Shown here: positions 1 to 8,816 of the stretch, one piece after another
How the letters are laid out: each line of letters opens with the position of its first letter
Position numbering within the stretch: position 1 is the first letter of the stretch
Assembly (NCBI RefSeq): GCF_033101155.1
Contig: NZ_JAWMPX010000014.1
Span: forward strand, 74,873 to 138,872
Direction of reading: 5' to 3'
Source of the DNA: Tropicimonas sp033101155
GTDB taxonomy: Bacteria; Pseudomonadota; Alphaproteobacteria; Rhodobacterales; Rhodobacteraceae
Length of the DNA: 64,000 bases
Made by a program: the position numbers and the translations under genes
Notes under the pieces: generated by a model
What the model was told of the DNA's origin: nothing
The model's input: only the letters and a program-made list of their open reading frames with translations
The model's database searches: none

Positions 1-1567
1 GCGCGGATGGCGGCAGGCTTTCGGTAAGCGCGATGGTGGAGTCGAGCCCGGGCAGCGCCGGGGGAAGCGGCACGGGGATCTCGAATTCCGGGCTGCGGGT
101 GCCGGAACGGGGGCCGAGAATGGTGATGCCGTCCCGCGCGGCGAGCGATGCCTTCAGGCTTTCCGGTAGGGTGAAGAGCCCCGGTGCGAGGATGAGATGG
201 TGGTCACTGACATTGGCATCGAGCGGCAGGAAATCGACAGAGAGGCCAAGCTTGCGCAGCCCGCGATAGGTGTCGAGAACCAGCTCGAAATAGTCGAAAT
301 CGGCGCCTTGCGGTTGGGTTTCCCAGGCCCAGGCAGAGGCGTAGTCGAAGAGGATCGCAACCGGCGCCTGCGCGGGGCGGATCTCCGGCAAGCTCGCGAT
401 TTCTTCGGCCACTTGCGCGGCTTCTGCCAGCGCTGGTGCAGGCGCGCTGTCCGGGCGCAACAGCGCGGCATGCATCTGCTCCTGAGCGAAGGGCGCCTGC
501 CGCCAGCGGAAATAGCAGACCGCCTCGGCGCCATGGGCGATGGCTTCCCAGGCCCAGAGCCGCGCCATGCCGGGCAGCGGTGCCGGGTTGAAGGGCGCCC
601 AGTTTACCGGGCCGGGTTGCTGCTCCATCACCCACCAGCGGCCCTTTCCAACAGCGCGATAAAGGTCGTGATGCAGCGCCTGCATGTCCGGATCGCCCTG
701 GCGCAGGTAGCGGCGCTTATGCTCGGGAGAGTCGGTCAACCGGTCGGAAAGAAAGCCGATCGGGTAGCTGTCCCAGGAGGCGATATCGAGATCATTGCCG
801 ACGTCGAAATGGTCGAATTCGAGGACGCGCCCCATGTAATTGTGGATCAGCGGCTTGTCGGTCAGCGGGCGCAGCGCGGTCACCTGCGCGGCGTTGTAAG
901 CGACGACGGCATCCGAGGAATAGCGACGCCAGGCCATGACATGAGCCGGGTTGGGCTCGGTCACGGTCAGGTTCGGCGCGTCGATTTCGCTGAAATCGCT
1001 GTACTCCATCGACCAGAAGATATTGCCCCAGGCCCGGTTCAGAGCCTCGGGCGACTGGTAACGCTGCGCCAGCCAGTCGCGGAATCCTTCCACGGCGGCG
1101 CGGGAATAGCTCAGGGTCGTCTCGTGGCAGGCATATTCATTGTCGATCTGCCAGGCTTGCACATGCGGGTTCTTGCCGTAGCGCTCGCCGAGCAGGCGCG
1201 CGATGCGGGCGCTCTCTTCCCGATACCCCTTGTGCGAGAAGCAGTAATGCCGGCGCGAGCCGAATTTGCGCGGGTTGCCAGCTTCATCGACCGCCAGCAT
1301 GTCGGGATGTTTCTCGATCATCCAGCGCGGCGGCGTCGCGGTCGGTGTGCCGAGGACGACCTTCAGCCCGGCGGCCCCCAGCGTCTCGATGGCGCGGTCC
1401 AACCAGCCGAAGCTGAGCTTGCCGGGCTCGGCCTCCATGAGCGACCAGGCGAACTCGCCGATGCGGACCCAGGACAGCCCCGTCGCACGCATCCGCGCCG
1501 CATCCTCGGCCCATTGGGCTTCGGGCCAGTGTTCGGGGTAGTAGCAGATTCCAAGTTCGGATTTCAC
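1..1567 (-). CDS. GH42 beta-galactosidase, 3' end cut by window edge
   Basis: Hydrolyses beta-galactosides, releasing galactose; cytoplasmic, as no signal peptide is seen. About 522 N-terminal residues are present; GH42 enzymes are usually 650-700, so the C-terminal part lies beyond position 1. The protein opens with the typical GH42 segment LGICYYPEHW. The general acid/base Glu is about residue 144 (WQIDNEY) and the nucleophile Glu about residue 315 (WVMEQQPGPVNW). The GTG start at 1567 overlaps the stop of the upstream lactonase gene (GTGA), which indicates translational coupling and fixes the start. It is the most distal visible gene of the galactoside operon. Confidence 0.93.
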   Translation of the reverse strand, partial: MKSELGICYYPEHWPEAQWAEDAARMRATGLSWVRIGEFAWSLMEAEPGKLSFGWLDRAIETLGAAGLKVVLGTPTATPPRWMIEKHPDMLAVDEAGNPRKFGSRRHYCFSHKGYREESARIARLLGERYGKNPHVQAWQIDNEYACHETTLSYSRAAVEGFRDWLAQRYQSPEALNRAWGNIFWSMEYSDFSEIDAPNLTVTEPNPAHVMAWRRYSSDAVVAYNAAQVTALRPLTDKPLIHNYMGRVLEFDHFDVGNDLDIASWDSYPIGFLSDRLTDSPEHKRRYLRQGDPDMQALHHDLYRAVGKGRWWVMEQQPGPVNWAPFNPAPLPGMARLWAWEAIAHGAEAVCYFRWRQAPFAQEQMHAALLRPDSAPAPALAEAAQVAEEIASLPEIRPAQAPVAILFDYASAWAWETQPQGADFDYFELVLDTYRGLRKLGLSVDFLPLDANVSDHHLILAPGLFTLPESLKASLAARDGITILGPRSGTRSPEFEIPVPLPPALPGLDSTIALTESLPPSA

Positions 1568-2424
1568 AGCAGCACCTTGTGTTCCTTTTGCCCTCGCGCC
1601 TGGGTTTCGGCGACAAAGGTCATGCCATTCTCGTGGCAGGCATCGATTTCCTCGGATGGCAGATCCGTGGCCGCCGAGGTGACAAACAGTTCGGACAGAT
1701 CGGCGCCGCCAAATGCCGGACAGGAGGTCTGCCGGGCGGCGAAGCGGATCTCGCGCAGGAACTCGCCCTTTCGGTTATAGGCGGCGACGCGGCTGGCGCC
1801 CCACTGGGCGTTCCAGAGATTGCCATCCGCATCGATGACGCCGCCATCCGGGCCCCAATCATCCTTGCGCATGTCGATGAAGATCTCGGACTCGCCGACG
1901 GGCCAGCCATCCTTCTGGTCCAGCGCGATTTTGCGGATCACATGCTCGCGCGTGTCGCAATAGAGCGCGAAGAGGCCCTCCGGGTCGAAACAGATGGCGT
2001 TGGGGATCGACACGGCGGGGAAGAGCTGGCGCAGCTCGCCCTTGTAGTAGCGATAGATGGCGCCGGCGTCCTGTTCGGCATTGTACCCCATCGTACCGAT
2101 CCAGAAGCCGCCGAACGGGTCCGCGCGGCCATCATTGGAGCGGGTCACGGGGTTCTCGGCTTCCAGCGGCAGAACGTGCTCCCGCGCGCCGGTCTCGATA
2201 TTGAAGGAGAACAGCTCGCTGGCCGAAGCGATGAGCAGGGTCGCCGCATCCACCCAACCCGCCGCAGAGACGCAATGCTCGAACTGCCAGGCGCGGCTGA
2301 AGGCGCCGCGCCGGGTCAGGAGCTTGCGGCCAAGGATGTCGAACCAGAAGAGTTGGCCGCGTTCGGGATGCCAGAGCGGACCTTCGCCCAGGTCGCAAAC
2401 CGTGGTGTCGAAGACGCGGGTCAT
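1564..2424 (-). CDS. SMP-30/gluconolactonase-family sugar lactonase
   Basis: Predicted to open an aldonolactone (here probably galactono-lactone) to the free acid, the step after sugar 1-dehydrogenase in non-phosphorylative or De Ley-Doudoroff galactose breakdown. 286 residues, normal for the family. Family metal-site elements are visible: the early Glu in LGEGPLWHP, the Asn in RSNDGRADPFGGFWIGTMG, and the Asp segment WGPDGGVIDADGNLWNAQWG. The start codon overlaps the stop of the KDPGal aldolase gene (ATGA). Substrate is inferred from the operon; the family also acts on glucono-, arabinono- and xylono-lactones. Confidence 0.9.
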   Translation of the reverse strand: MTRVFDTTVCDLGEGPLWHPERGQLFWFDILGRKLLTRRGAFSRAWQFEHCVSAAGWVDAATLLIASASELFSFNIETGAREHVLPLEAENPVTRSNDGRADPFGGFWIGTMGYNAEQDAGAIYRYYKGELRQLFPAVSIPNAICFDPEGLFALYCDTREHVIRKIALDQKDGWPVGESEIFIDMRKDDWGPDGGVIDADGNLWNAQWGASRVAAYNRKGEFLREIRFAARQTSCPAFGGADLSELFVTSAATDLPSEEIDACHENGMTFVAETQARGQKEHKVLL

Positions 2425-3026
2425 GACACGGCCACGTCATAGGCTGCGACGATCTCTGCCGCGCGGGCGGAAATATCGGCGATGGACATGCCCGGCGTGT
2501 AGAGCGCCGAACCGATGCCGAAGCCATTGGCGCCTGCGGCGATCCAGTCGCCGAAATTCTCCGGCCCGGCGCCGCCAACCGCATAGACCTCGCAAGACTT
2601 CGGCAGCACGGCCCGGAGCGCTTTCAGCCCGCCCGTGCCGGCCATGTTGCCGGGGAAGAGCTTGAGGCCATTGGCGCCCGCGTCGAGCGCCGCAAAGCAC
2701 TCGGTGGGAGTGAAAACGCCCGGCCAGCTTTGCATGCCGGCGGCGCGCGTCGCGCGGATCACCGCCGGAACGCAATTGGGCGAGACGACGAGTTTGCCGC
2801 CGGCCTGCGCCACGGCGTCGACCTGCTCCAGGTTCAGAACGGTGCCCGCGCCGATCAGCGCATCCGCGCCAAAGGCATCGGCCATGGCACGGATAGAGGC
2901 ACAGGGCTCCGGAGAGTTGAGCGGGACCTCGATCCGGTCGATCCCGGCCCCGATCAGGGCTTCGGCGGCGGGGACCGCCTCGGTGGGGGTGATACCACGC
3001 AGGATGGCGATGATGGTCCGGCTCAT
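2421..3026 (-). CDS. dgoA: 2-dehydro-3-deoxy-6-phosphogalactonate aldolase
   Basis: Class I KDPG/KDPGal aldolase fold (EC 4.1.2.21 expected): splits 2-keto-3-deoxy-6-phosphogalactonate to pyruvate and glyceraldehyde 3-phosphate. 201 residues, the normal length. The Schiff-base lysine is K122 in the segment GLKLFPG, and the general acid/base Glu is E33 in RIEVPLNSPEP. It overlaps the kinase gene upstream and the lactonase gene downstream, both by ATGA. The direct neighbourhood of a DgoK-type kinase favours the galactonate rather than the gluconate substrate. Confidence 0.93.
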   Translation of the reverse strand: MSRTIIAILRGITPTEAVPAAEALIGAGIDRIEVPLNSPEPCASIRAMADAFGADALIGAGTVLNLEQVDAVAQAGGKLVVSPNCVPAVIRATRAAGMQSWPGVFTPTECFAALDAGANGLKLFPGNMAGTGGLKALRAVLPKSCEVYAVGGAGPENFGDWIAAGANGFGIGSALYTPGMSIADISARAAEIVAAYDVAVS

Positions 3027-3928
3027 ATGTCTTCTCCGTCGAGCGCGCGGGCGGCGGCCAGCCCCTTGAGGACCATGGCGCCGCCAGCGGCGAGGGTTGC
3101 TGTGACACCGAGGCTTTTCAGCGCCTCGGCATAGAGTTTCGAGACGCCGCCGGCGCCGATGATGGCGACCTCCTGGCCGAGCCAGTAGGGACGCGTGGCG
3201 GCCAGTTCGGCGCCGATCAGAAGACCGGAAAGGCGGGCTTTCGCAGACCCTGCTTCAAGCCCCGCGAGCAGGCCCTCTGCGCGCAGGGAAAACAAGCGGG
3301 CCGCGAGCTTCTCGGGGCGGGAGACGGCATCATCCACGGCAGCGAGGAAGGCAACGTCATCCCAGTCCTCCGTCTGCACCGAGTGGCGCAGGACGGTATG
3401 GCCGGAGATGGCGGCGAAGAGGTCGCCGGTCATGCAAGTCTGGAAGGAGACCACCTCGCCGGCGCTGACATGGACCCATTTCGTATGGGTACCCGGCAGC
3501 GCGATCACGCCGTCGAATTTCGGGTTCAGCGCCTGGAAGCCGGCAATCTGTGTCTCCTCGCCGCGGATCACGTCGGCGGGTTTCGCCTGGCTCAACCCGC
3601 CAATGATCCGGAAGCGAAGGCGCGGATCCGCAACCGGGGCTTCGGTCATGTCGGGGTCGAGCGGCTGGCAGGGCACGGCGCGATAGCCTGCTTCCGTCCA
3701 GCCCTGCTTCGCGCCGACCATGCCGCAGGCGATTGCCTCGACACGGTCCAGCCCGGCGATATGAGCTCCGACGAGGTCGAGGAAAACCGGCTCGAATTCG
3801 GACGGGGCGAGCCCGCCCATGCCCTTGTCCGAGCTTTCCTCCCACAAGATCGCGCCGCTCACGTCGATCCCCCAGGCACGCAAGCTCGACGTACCCCAAT
3901 CCACGGCAATCCAGTCCAGCATGCTCAT
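3023..3928 (-). CDS. dgoK: 2-dehydro-3-deoxygalactonokinase
   Basis: Phosphorylates 2-keto-3-deoxygalactonate (EC 2.7.1.58), supplying the aldolase next door. 301 residues. The N-terminal phosphate loop of the family is IAVDWGTSSLRAW, and the middle carries the characteristic LPGTHTKWV. I set the start at 3928 (MSMLDW), which makes an ATGA overlap with the upstream SDR stop; the longer open frame to 4051 would run about 120 bases into the SDR gene and its extra residues look like a shadow translation. Confidence 0.93.
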   Translation of the reverse strand: MSMLDWIAVDWGTSSLRAWGIDVSGAILWEESSDKGMGGLAPSEFEPVFLDLVGAHIAGLDRVEAIACGMVGAKQGWTEAGYRAVPCQPLDPDMTEAPVADPRLRFRIIGGLSQAKPADVIRGEETQIAGFQALNPKFDGVIALPGTHTKWVHVSAGEVVSFQTCMTGDLFAAISGHTVLRHSVQTEDWDDVAFLAAVDDAVSRPEKLAARLFSLRAEGLLAGLEAGSAKARLSGLLIGAELAATRPYWLGQEVAIIGAGGVSKLYAEALKSLGVTATLAAGGAMVLKGLAAARALDGEDI

Positions 3929-4695
3929 CCTGTCGTCACCACCCCTGCGTCCAGTACCAGTGCCTGCGCGGTCATCGCCGCCGAGGCGCCGGAGGCGAGA
4001 AACAGCGCGCCGCCCACCATGTCTTCCGGCGTGAGCGTCCGCTTCAGGCATTGTCGTTCAATGTGTTCGGCCATGCCTTCGGGCGTCAGCCATTTGTCGA
4101 GTTGTTTCTGCGTGACCACCATGCCCGGCATGATCGAGTTCACCCGGATACCGTCCGGGCCGAACTCGCGCGCCAGCGTCCGCGTGAGACCGGTAATGGC
4201 GGCATTCGAGGCGATATAAGGCGCGTAGCCGTAGGTCGCCATCATGTAGCTGATCGAGGACATGTTGATGATGGAGCCGCGCCCCTCGGCCTGCATGGCC
4301 GGGATGACATGCTGGGCGGCAAAGAAATAGGGCTTGAGATTGATCGCCATCGAGGCGTCCCAGAACGCTTCGTCCAGCTCCAGAGTGTCCTGCCGCAGGT
4401 CATTGGCGGCATTGTTGAGAAGCACCCCGATCGGGCCATGCGCCTCTGTCGCTGCATCGAGCGCGGCGCGCAGGGCGTCGAGATCGCTGATGTCACAGGC
4501 GATGTAGAGCGGTCGCGTGCCGGTCTTCGACTCCATCTCGTCGCAGAATTCGCTGGCGTCAGACCGTTGCACGAAGGCGACCCTGGCGCCCTGCTGCAAG
4601 AAGCCTTCGGTCAGGGCGGCACCGATGCCAGAGCCGCCGCCGGTGATGAAGACCGAGGCGCCGGCGAGGTCTGGAAAGATCGGATGGTCGCTCAT
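3925..4695 (-). CDS. SDR-family sugar 1-dehydrogenase-like protein with Asn in place of the catalytic Lys
   Basis: 256-residue short-chain dehydrogenase. The cofactor loop is TGGGSGIG and the structural motif reads NNAAN. Overall pattern, including WLTPEGMAEHIERQCLKR near the C-terminus, resembles the alphaproteobacterial sugar dehydrogenases (galactose/xylose 1-dehydrogenase type). In this operon it would oxidise galactose to galactonolactone. The odd point is the active site: Tyr160 is present (Y-I-A-S-N), but the position of the invariant lysine (164) is Asn, codon AAT at 4206-4204. Everything else looks intact. Either activity is altered, another residue substitutes, or this gene is drifting. 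A 159-base gap separates it from the alpha-galactosidase gene upstream. Confidence 0.88.
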   Translation of the reverse strand: MSDHPIFPDLAGASVFITGGGSGIGAALTEGFLQQGARVAFVQRSDASEFCDEMESKTGTRPLYIACDISDLDALRAALDAATEAHGPIGVLLNNAANDLRQDTLELDEAFWDASMAINLKPYFFAAQHVIPAMQAEGRGSIINMSSISYMMATYGYAPYIASNAAITGLTRTLAREFGPDGIRVNSIMPGMVVTQKQLDKWLTPEGMAEHIERQCLKRTLTPEDMVGGALFLASGASAAMTAQALVLDAGVVTTG

Positions 4696-4854
4696 GGCAG
4701 ATTCCTTTCGGCTCGTTCAGGTCCGCGCAGTCGGTGCCACTCGACGCCCGCGCCGGGCGGATGTCGAGGCGGCGAGTCGAAGCAGGGTCAGGGGCAGCCG
4801 GCCGGGCAAGACCCACCCGCCGATCCGCCCTGAGGGGATGCGGCCGCGCGTGTC

Positions 4855-6939
4855 TTACAACCTCTCGCCCTCGACCACCCACATCCCGCAGGGGAAGGAC
4901 CAGGGCAGCGCGATGCCCATCGTCATCAGGTAGCGCCCCGAGGCTTCGATGGGGCCATCCTTCAGCGCGATGGTGCCGCGGGAAAGTGCGACAAGATCCT
5001 CGCGGTTGAGGATGTCGACACGGTAGCGCGCCGCCGGGTCCAGCCCGGTCAGGCGCAGCGGGCGCGGGGCGATCTGGGTCGAGCTATCCGCCTTACCGGC
5101 GAAGACCACGAAACGCGTTCCATCCTCAGCCATCTGCTGCTCGGCGATCACCGCCGGGTCCGCGCTGTCGAGCCGCAGGATGTCGGCGCGAGTCATCCAG
5201 AGGCGGTTGGTCTTCCACCAGGTCGTGACCTGCTGGAGCACGCGGACCTCCTCTATGCTGAGTTCGCGCGGGTCCATCTCGAAGCCCATATGCCGCTGGG
5301 CCGCGACCCAGGCGCGGAAGCGGATATCGAGCACCCGGCCGGAAGTGTGGCACTCGCGCGGGCCGACATGGGAGCCGGTGATCGCCATCGGCAGGAAGAG
5401 CGCCGCGTTGTGCTGGATGCGCAACCGCTCCAGCGCGTCATTGCTGTCGGAGAGCCAGACCCGTTGCGTGCGTTGAAGGATGCCGAAATCGATCCGCCCG
5501 CCGCCGGAGGCACAGCTCTCGATCTCCACTTTCGGGAAGTCCCGGCGCAGACGGTCGAGCAGCAGGTAGGTGCCGCGCGGCTGGGCCGCGTCGGGCATCG
5601 GCAGGACTCGGTTGTGGTCCCACTTGATGTAATCGATGTCGTTCTTGCCCAGCAGGTCCGCGAATTGCTCATAGAGATACTCGCGCACAGACGGGTTCGA
5701 CATGTCGAGACACATCTGCTGGCGGCCGAGGATCTGGTCGTCGAGCCCGAGCGCCCAGTCGGGATGGGCGCGGTAGGTCTCCGAATCCGGGTTGATCATC
5801 TCCGGTTCAAGCCAGATGCCGAAGGCCATGCCCTCAGACTGGACATGCTCGATCAGGGGCCCGAGCCCGTCGGGATATTTGCGCGGATCGACCTGCCAGT
5901 CCGCGAGCGCGCGGGTGTCGTCGTCGCGCAGCCCGAACCAGCCATCATCCAGCACGAAACGCTCGGCGCCGAGGCTGGCGGCCTTGGTCGCGATCTCCTT
6001 CAGAACCGGCAGCTTGTGATCGAAATAGACCGCTTCCCAGCAATTGTAATGCACTGGGCGCGGGCGATCCGGATCCGGCCACTTGACGATCCGGTCGCGC
6101 AGGTGGCGCTGGAAGGACACGGCGCAGCCATTGAGGCCAGCATCGGAATAGGTCGCATAGAGAGTCGCGGTCTCGAAGCGGGTGCCCGGCGCTGTCTCGG
6201 TGCCATTGGCATGGCCGAACTGAACCTGACGCCGCCCGTCGGGCAGCTCCTCGGCCACCATGCGGTGCCCGCCGGACCAGCCGTAATGGAAGGCATAGGC
6301 TTCGCCGGCGGTATTGGTGGCGCCGCGGCAGGGCAGGATCAGGCCGGGGAAGGCCTCATGCCCGGTCCGGCCCGTGCGGTTGTTGCGGTAGCGCCCGCCG
6401 GCGGTCCAGGGTGTCTTCGCGATCTGGAACTCGCCGCACCAGCGACCGGTGAAGTCCCACATCTCGTCGCAGTAATGCGGCGCGGGCAGGACCGGCGCGG
6501 ACAGCCAGTGCAGGCGCACCGGCCGGTTGGCCTCCAGCACCGCCTTGGATTCCAGGATATGGGTCTCGGGGTCGATGAGGAAATGGGCGGTATAGACCAG
6601 CCCCAGCCCCTCGTCGGAATAGGTCAGCGAGATGTGGTTCTCGCCCTTCACCTCGCTCTCGTAGAAAAAGCGCGAGTAGAGCGCGCTGCCATCGCCATCG
6701 GCCAGCACAAGCCCCGGCTGGCCGGGGAAGGTGCGCGAGCTTTCGGGACAGATGGTCAGCTCCGGGTTGGCATCGAGACTGCCGCCGGTCACGTCGATCT
6801 TGTGGGCGTCGTAGATGACGTCCATGTCCTCGTCATCCGGCAACCGGGGCCCCCAGTAGATCACCCGCGGGAGGCGATCGTTCCGGGAGCCCAGGGCCAG
6901 CGTCTGACGGGGACCGTCAAGCCGCCAGGTTCGGATCAT
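4855..6939 (-). CDS. GH36 alpha-galactosidase
   Basis: Cleaves terminal alpha-galactosyl residues (melibiose/raffinose-type sugars, EC 3.2.1.22). 694 residues, typical for bacterial GH36. The (beta/alpha)8 signature FVLDDGWFG, the nucleophile Asp441 in IKWDHNR, the SCASGGGRIDFG loop, and a candidate acid/base Asp498 in the S-D-S-N-D segment are all visible. No signal peptide, so it acts on imported sugars. The ATG overlaps the stop of the upstream permease (ATGA), which ties hydrolysis to the ABC importer. Confidence 0.95.
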   Translation of the reverse strand: MIRTWRLDGPRQTLALGSRNDRLPRVIYWGPRLPDDEDMDVIYDAHKIDVTGGSLDANPELTICPESSRTFPGQPGLVLADGDGSALYSRFFYESEVKGENHISLTYSDEGLGLVYTAHFLIDPETHILESKAVLEANRPVRLHWLSAPVLPAPHYCDEMWDFTGRWCGEFQIAKTPWTAGGRYRNNRTGRTGHEAFPGLILPCRGATNTAGEAYAFHYGWSGGHRMVAEELPDGRRQVQFGHANGTETAPGTRFETATLYATYSDAGLNGCAVSFQRHLRDRIVKWPDPDRPRPVHYNCWEAVYFDHKLPVLKEIATKAASLGAERFVLDDGWFGLRDDDTRALADWQVDPRKYPDGLGPLIEHVQSEGMAFGIWLEPEMINPDSETYRAHPDWALGLDDQILGRQQMCLDMSNPSVREYLYEQFADLLGKNDIDYIKWDHNRVLPMPDAAQPRGTYLLLDRLRRDFPKVEIESCASGGGRIDFGILQRTQRVWLSDSNDALERLRIQHNAALFLPMAITGSHVGPRECHTSGRVLDIRFRAWVAAQRHMGFEMDPRELSIEEVRVLQQVTTWWKTNRLWMTRADILRLDSADPAVIAEQQMAEDGTRFVVFAGKADSSTQIAPRPLRLTGLDPAARYRVDILNREDLVALSRGTIALKDGPIEASGRYLMTMGIALPWSFPCGMWVVEGERL

Positions 6940-7781
6940 TTAACGGCTCCGAGTGTCAGGCCGGCAATGAAGTGCTTCTGCATCAGGAAGAACATGGCAA
7001 CCGGCGGGAGGGCGGCGATGATGGCGCCGGCCGAGACGAGTTGCCACTGGGCGATCCACTGACCGTTCAGCGAGTAGAGACCGGCGGTCACGGGCTGTGT
7101 CTCCTTGGAGGTGGTCAGCACGGTGGCCCAGAAATAGTCGTTCCAGATGAAGGTGAAGATCAGCACCGCGAGCGCGGCGATGGCCGGTTTCATCAGCGGC
7201 AGCACGACATACCAGAAGATCCGGATCTCGCTGACGCCCTCGACGCGCGCGGCCTCGATCAACTCGCGCGGCAGGGCGCGGATGAAGTTGCGCATGAAGA
7301 GCGTGCAGAAGCCGGTCTGGAAAGCGACGTGGAAGAGCACGAGGCCGGTCGTGGTGTTGTAGAGCCCGAGATTCACGGTCATGTCGCGGACCGGGACCAT
7401 GAGGATCTGGAACGGCACGAAGTTGCCGGCAACGAACATGAAGAAAATCCAGACGTTGCTTCTGAACTTGTAGATGCCGAGCGCGAAACCGGTCAGGCAG
7501 CTGAGGGTCAGCGTACCGATCACGGTCGGGATCGTCACCTTGAAGGAGTTCCAGATATACTGGCCGATGGGCGAGTTGGTGAAGACATCGCCGTAGTTGG
7601 AGATCGCAAACGAGCTCGGCATGCCGAAATAGTTGCCCGCAGCGAGATCCGAGGCCGGTTTCACCGAGGTGATGGCCACACCGATCAGCGGCAGCAGCCA
7701 CAGGAACAGCGCGACCGGGACCAGCACACGGTAGCTGATCTGGATGGCGCTGGATTGATGTTCAATAGGACGGGGGAACAT
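6936..7781 (-). CDS. ABC sugar transporter permease, MalG/CUT1 type
   Basis: Inner-membrane permease of a carbohydrate CUT1 importer, 281 residues with about six hydrophobic segments. The cytoplasmic EAA loop that contacts the ATPase is visible as EAARVEGVSEIRIFWYVVLP. The C-terminal ending GLTLGAVK is typical of MalG-type subunits. It lies three bases after the partner permease and overlaps the alpha-galactosidase start. Substrate is inferred to be an alpha- or beta-galactoside from the enzymes in the operon. Confidence 0.94.
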   Translation of the reverse strand: MFPRPIEHQSSAIQISYRVLVPVALFLWLLPLIGVAITSVKPASDLAAGNYFGMPSSFAISNYGDVFTNSPIGQYIWNSFKVTIPTVIGTLTLSCLTGFALGIYKFRSNVWIFFMFVAGNFVPFQILMVPVRDMTVNLGLYNTTTGLVLFHVAFQTGFCTLFMRNFIRALPRELIEAARVEGVSEIRIFWYVVLPLMKPAIAALAVLIFTFIWNDYFWATVLTTSKETQPVTAGLYSLNGQWIAQWQLVSAGAIIAALPPVAMFFLMQKHFIAGLTLGAVK

Positions 7782-7784
7782 ATG

Positions 7785-8702
7785 TCAGAGCCCTTTCCGT
7801 TCGTCGCCAACCATCTTCCAGATGAAACCGGAGATGAAGACCATCATGATGAGGAAGAGGACAACCGCGACAGAGGCACCATAGCCCATGCGGTAGCCAT
7901 ATTCCGAGAGCGCCTGCTCATACATGTAGAAGGAGAGCACGCGGGTGGAACCGTAGGGGCCGCCATCGGTCATGATCGAGACGAGGTCGAAGGAGCGCAG
8001 CGCGCCGATGACGGTCACAACCATCGCCAGGAAAGTGGCGGGTCGGAGCTGCGGCAGGATGATGTACCAGAGCATCTTGAAGCTCTTGGCGCCGTCGAGC
8101 CGGGCGGCTTCGATCTGCTCGGGATCCACGGCGTTCAGGCCGGTGAGATAGAGGATCATGCAATAGGCGATCTGCGGCCAGAGGCCGGCGACGATGATGC
8201 CGTAGGTGGCGAAGCGTTCATCGGCGAGGATGGCGATCTCGGAGCCGGTGAGCTTCTCGATGATCATGTAGAAGAGACCAAATCCCGGCGCGTAGAACCA
8301 GGCGAAGATCAGGCCGACCACGACCTGGCTGATCACGAAGGGGAAGAAGAAGAGCGACTTGTAGGCGCGCATCCCCGGGATCTTCTGGTTGAGGAAGATC
8401 GCGATGCCAAGTCCGGCGGGGATGGCGAGAAGGTAGAGCACCAGCCAGATAACGTTGTTCTTCAGCGAGGTGTAGAAGGCCTCGTCATCGAAGAGTTCGG
8501 CATAGTTCGACATGCCGATGAATTCTTTTTCGCCAAGCCCGTCCCAGGAATAGGCCGAAAGCCAGAAGCTCTCGAAAATCGGGATGATGACGTAGACGAG
8601 AAAGAAGATCACGCCCGGGATCAGGAAGATGTAGGGAGTCAGCTTCTGCTGGTTCTCTCGCCACCAGGACCGGGAGTGGGTTTCCGTGCTTGCGAGGCTC
8701 AT
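7785..8702 (-). CDS. ABC sugar transporter permease, MalF/CUT1 type
   Basis: First permease of the galactoside importer, 305 residues. After a polar N-terminus (to about residue 20) come six predicted membrane segments; the EAA loop appears as EAARLDGAKSFKMLWYIILP. It follows the binding-protein gene after a 114-base gap that carries a strong stem-loop, the usual arrangement that lets the binding protein be made in excess. It pairs with the MalG-type subunit three bases downstream. Confidence 0.94.
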   Translation of the reverse strand: MSLASTETHSRSWWRENQQKLTPYIFLIPGVIFFLVYVIIPIFESFWLSAYSWDGLGEKEFIGMSNYAELFDDEAFYTSLKNNVIWLVLYLLAIPAGLGIAIFLNQKIPGMRAYKSLFFFPFVISQVVVGLIFAWFYAPGFGLFYMIIEKLTGSEIAILADERFATYGIIVAGLWPQIAYCMILYLTGLNAVDPEQIEAARLDGAKSFKMLWYIILPQLRPATFLAMVVTVIGALRSFDLVSIMTDGGPYGSTRVLSFYMYEQALSEYGYRMGYGASVAVVLFLIMMVFISGFIWKMVGDERKGL

Positions 8703-8779
8703 GCGCGCAACCCTTCCGCTTTTGTGTTGAGGGTGGACCCGTCAGCAGCCCGGATGGCGTGTCAGGTCAGAAATGAAGG

Positions 8780-8809
8780 TCGTGGGGCCAGGCGAACCCG
8801 GCCCCACGA
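8780..8809 (-). promoter_or_regulatory. Intercistronic stem-loop after the binding-protein gene
   Basis: Ten-base perfect stem (8780-8789 with 8800-8809) around a ten-base loop, directly after the binding-protein stop. No U-tract follows, so an mRNA-stabilising or attenuating hairpin is more likely than a full terminator. A similar hairpin sits after the second binding-protein gene at 61882-61916. Confidence 0.7.
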
Positions 8810-8816
8810 GGGAGGA

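Noticed and set aside
33..1780. Long plus-strand open frame (197-1780) opposite the GH42 gene
   Set aside because: It is the antisense shadow of a GC-rich gene; the minus strand gives a clear GH42 protein with both catalytic Glu residues.
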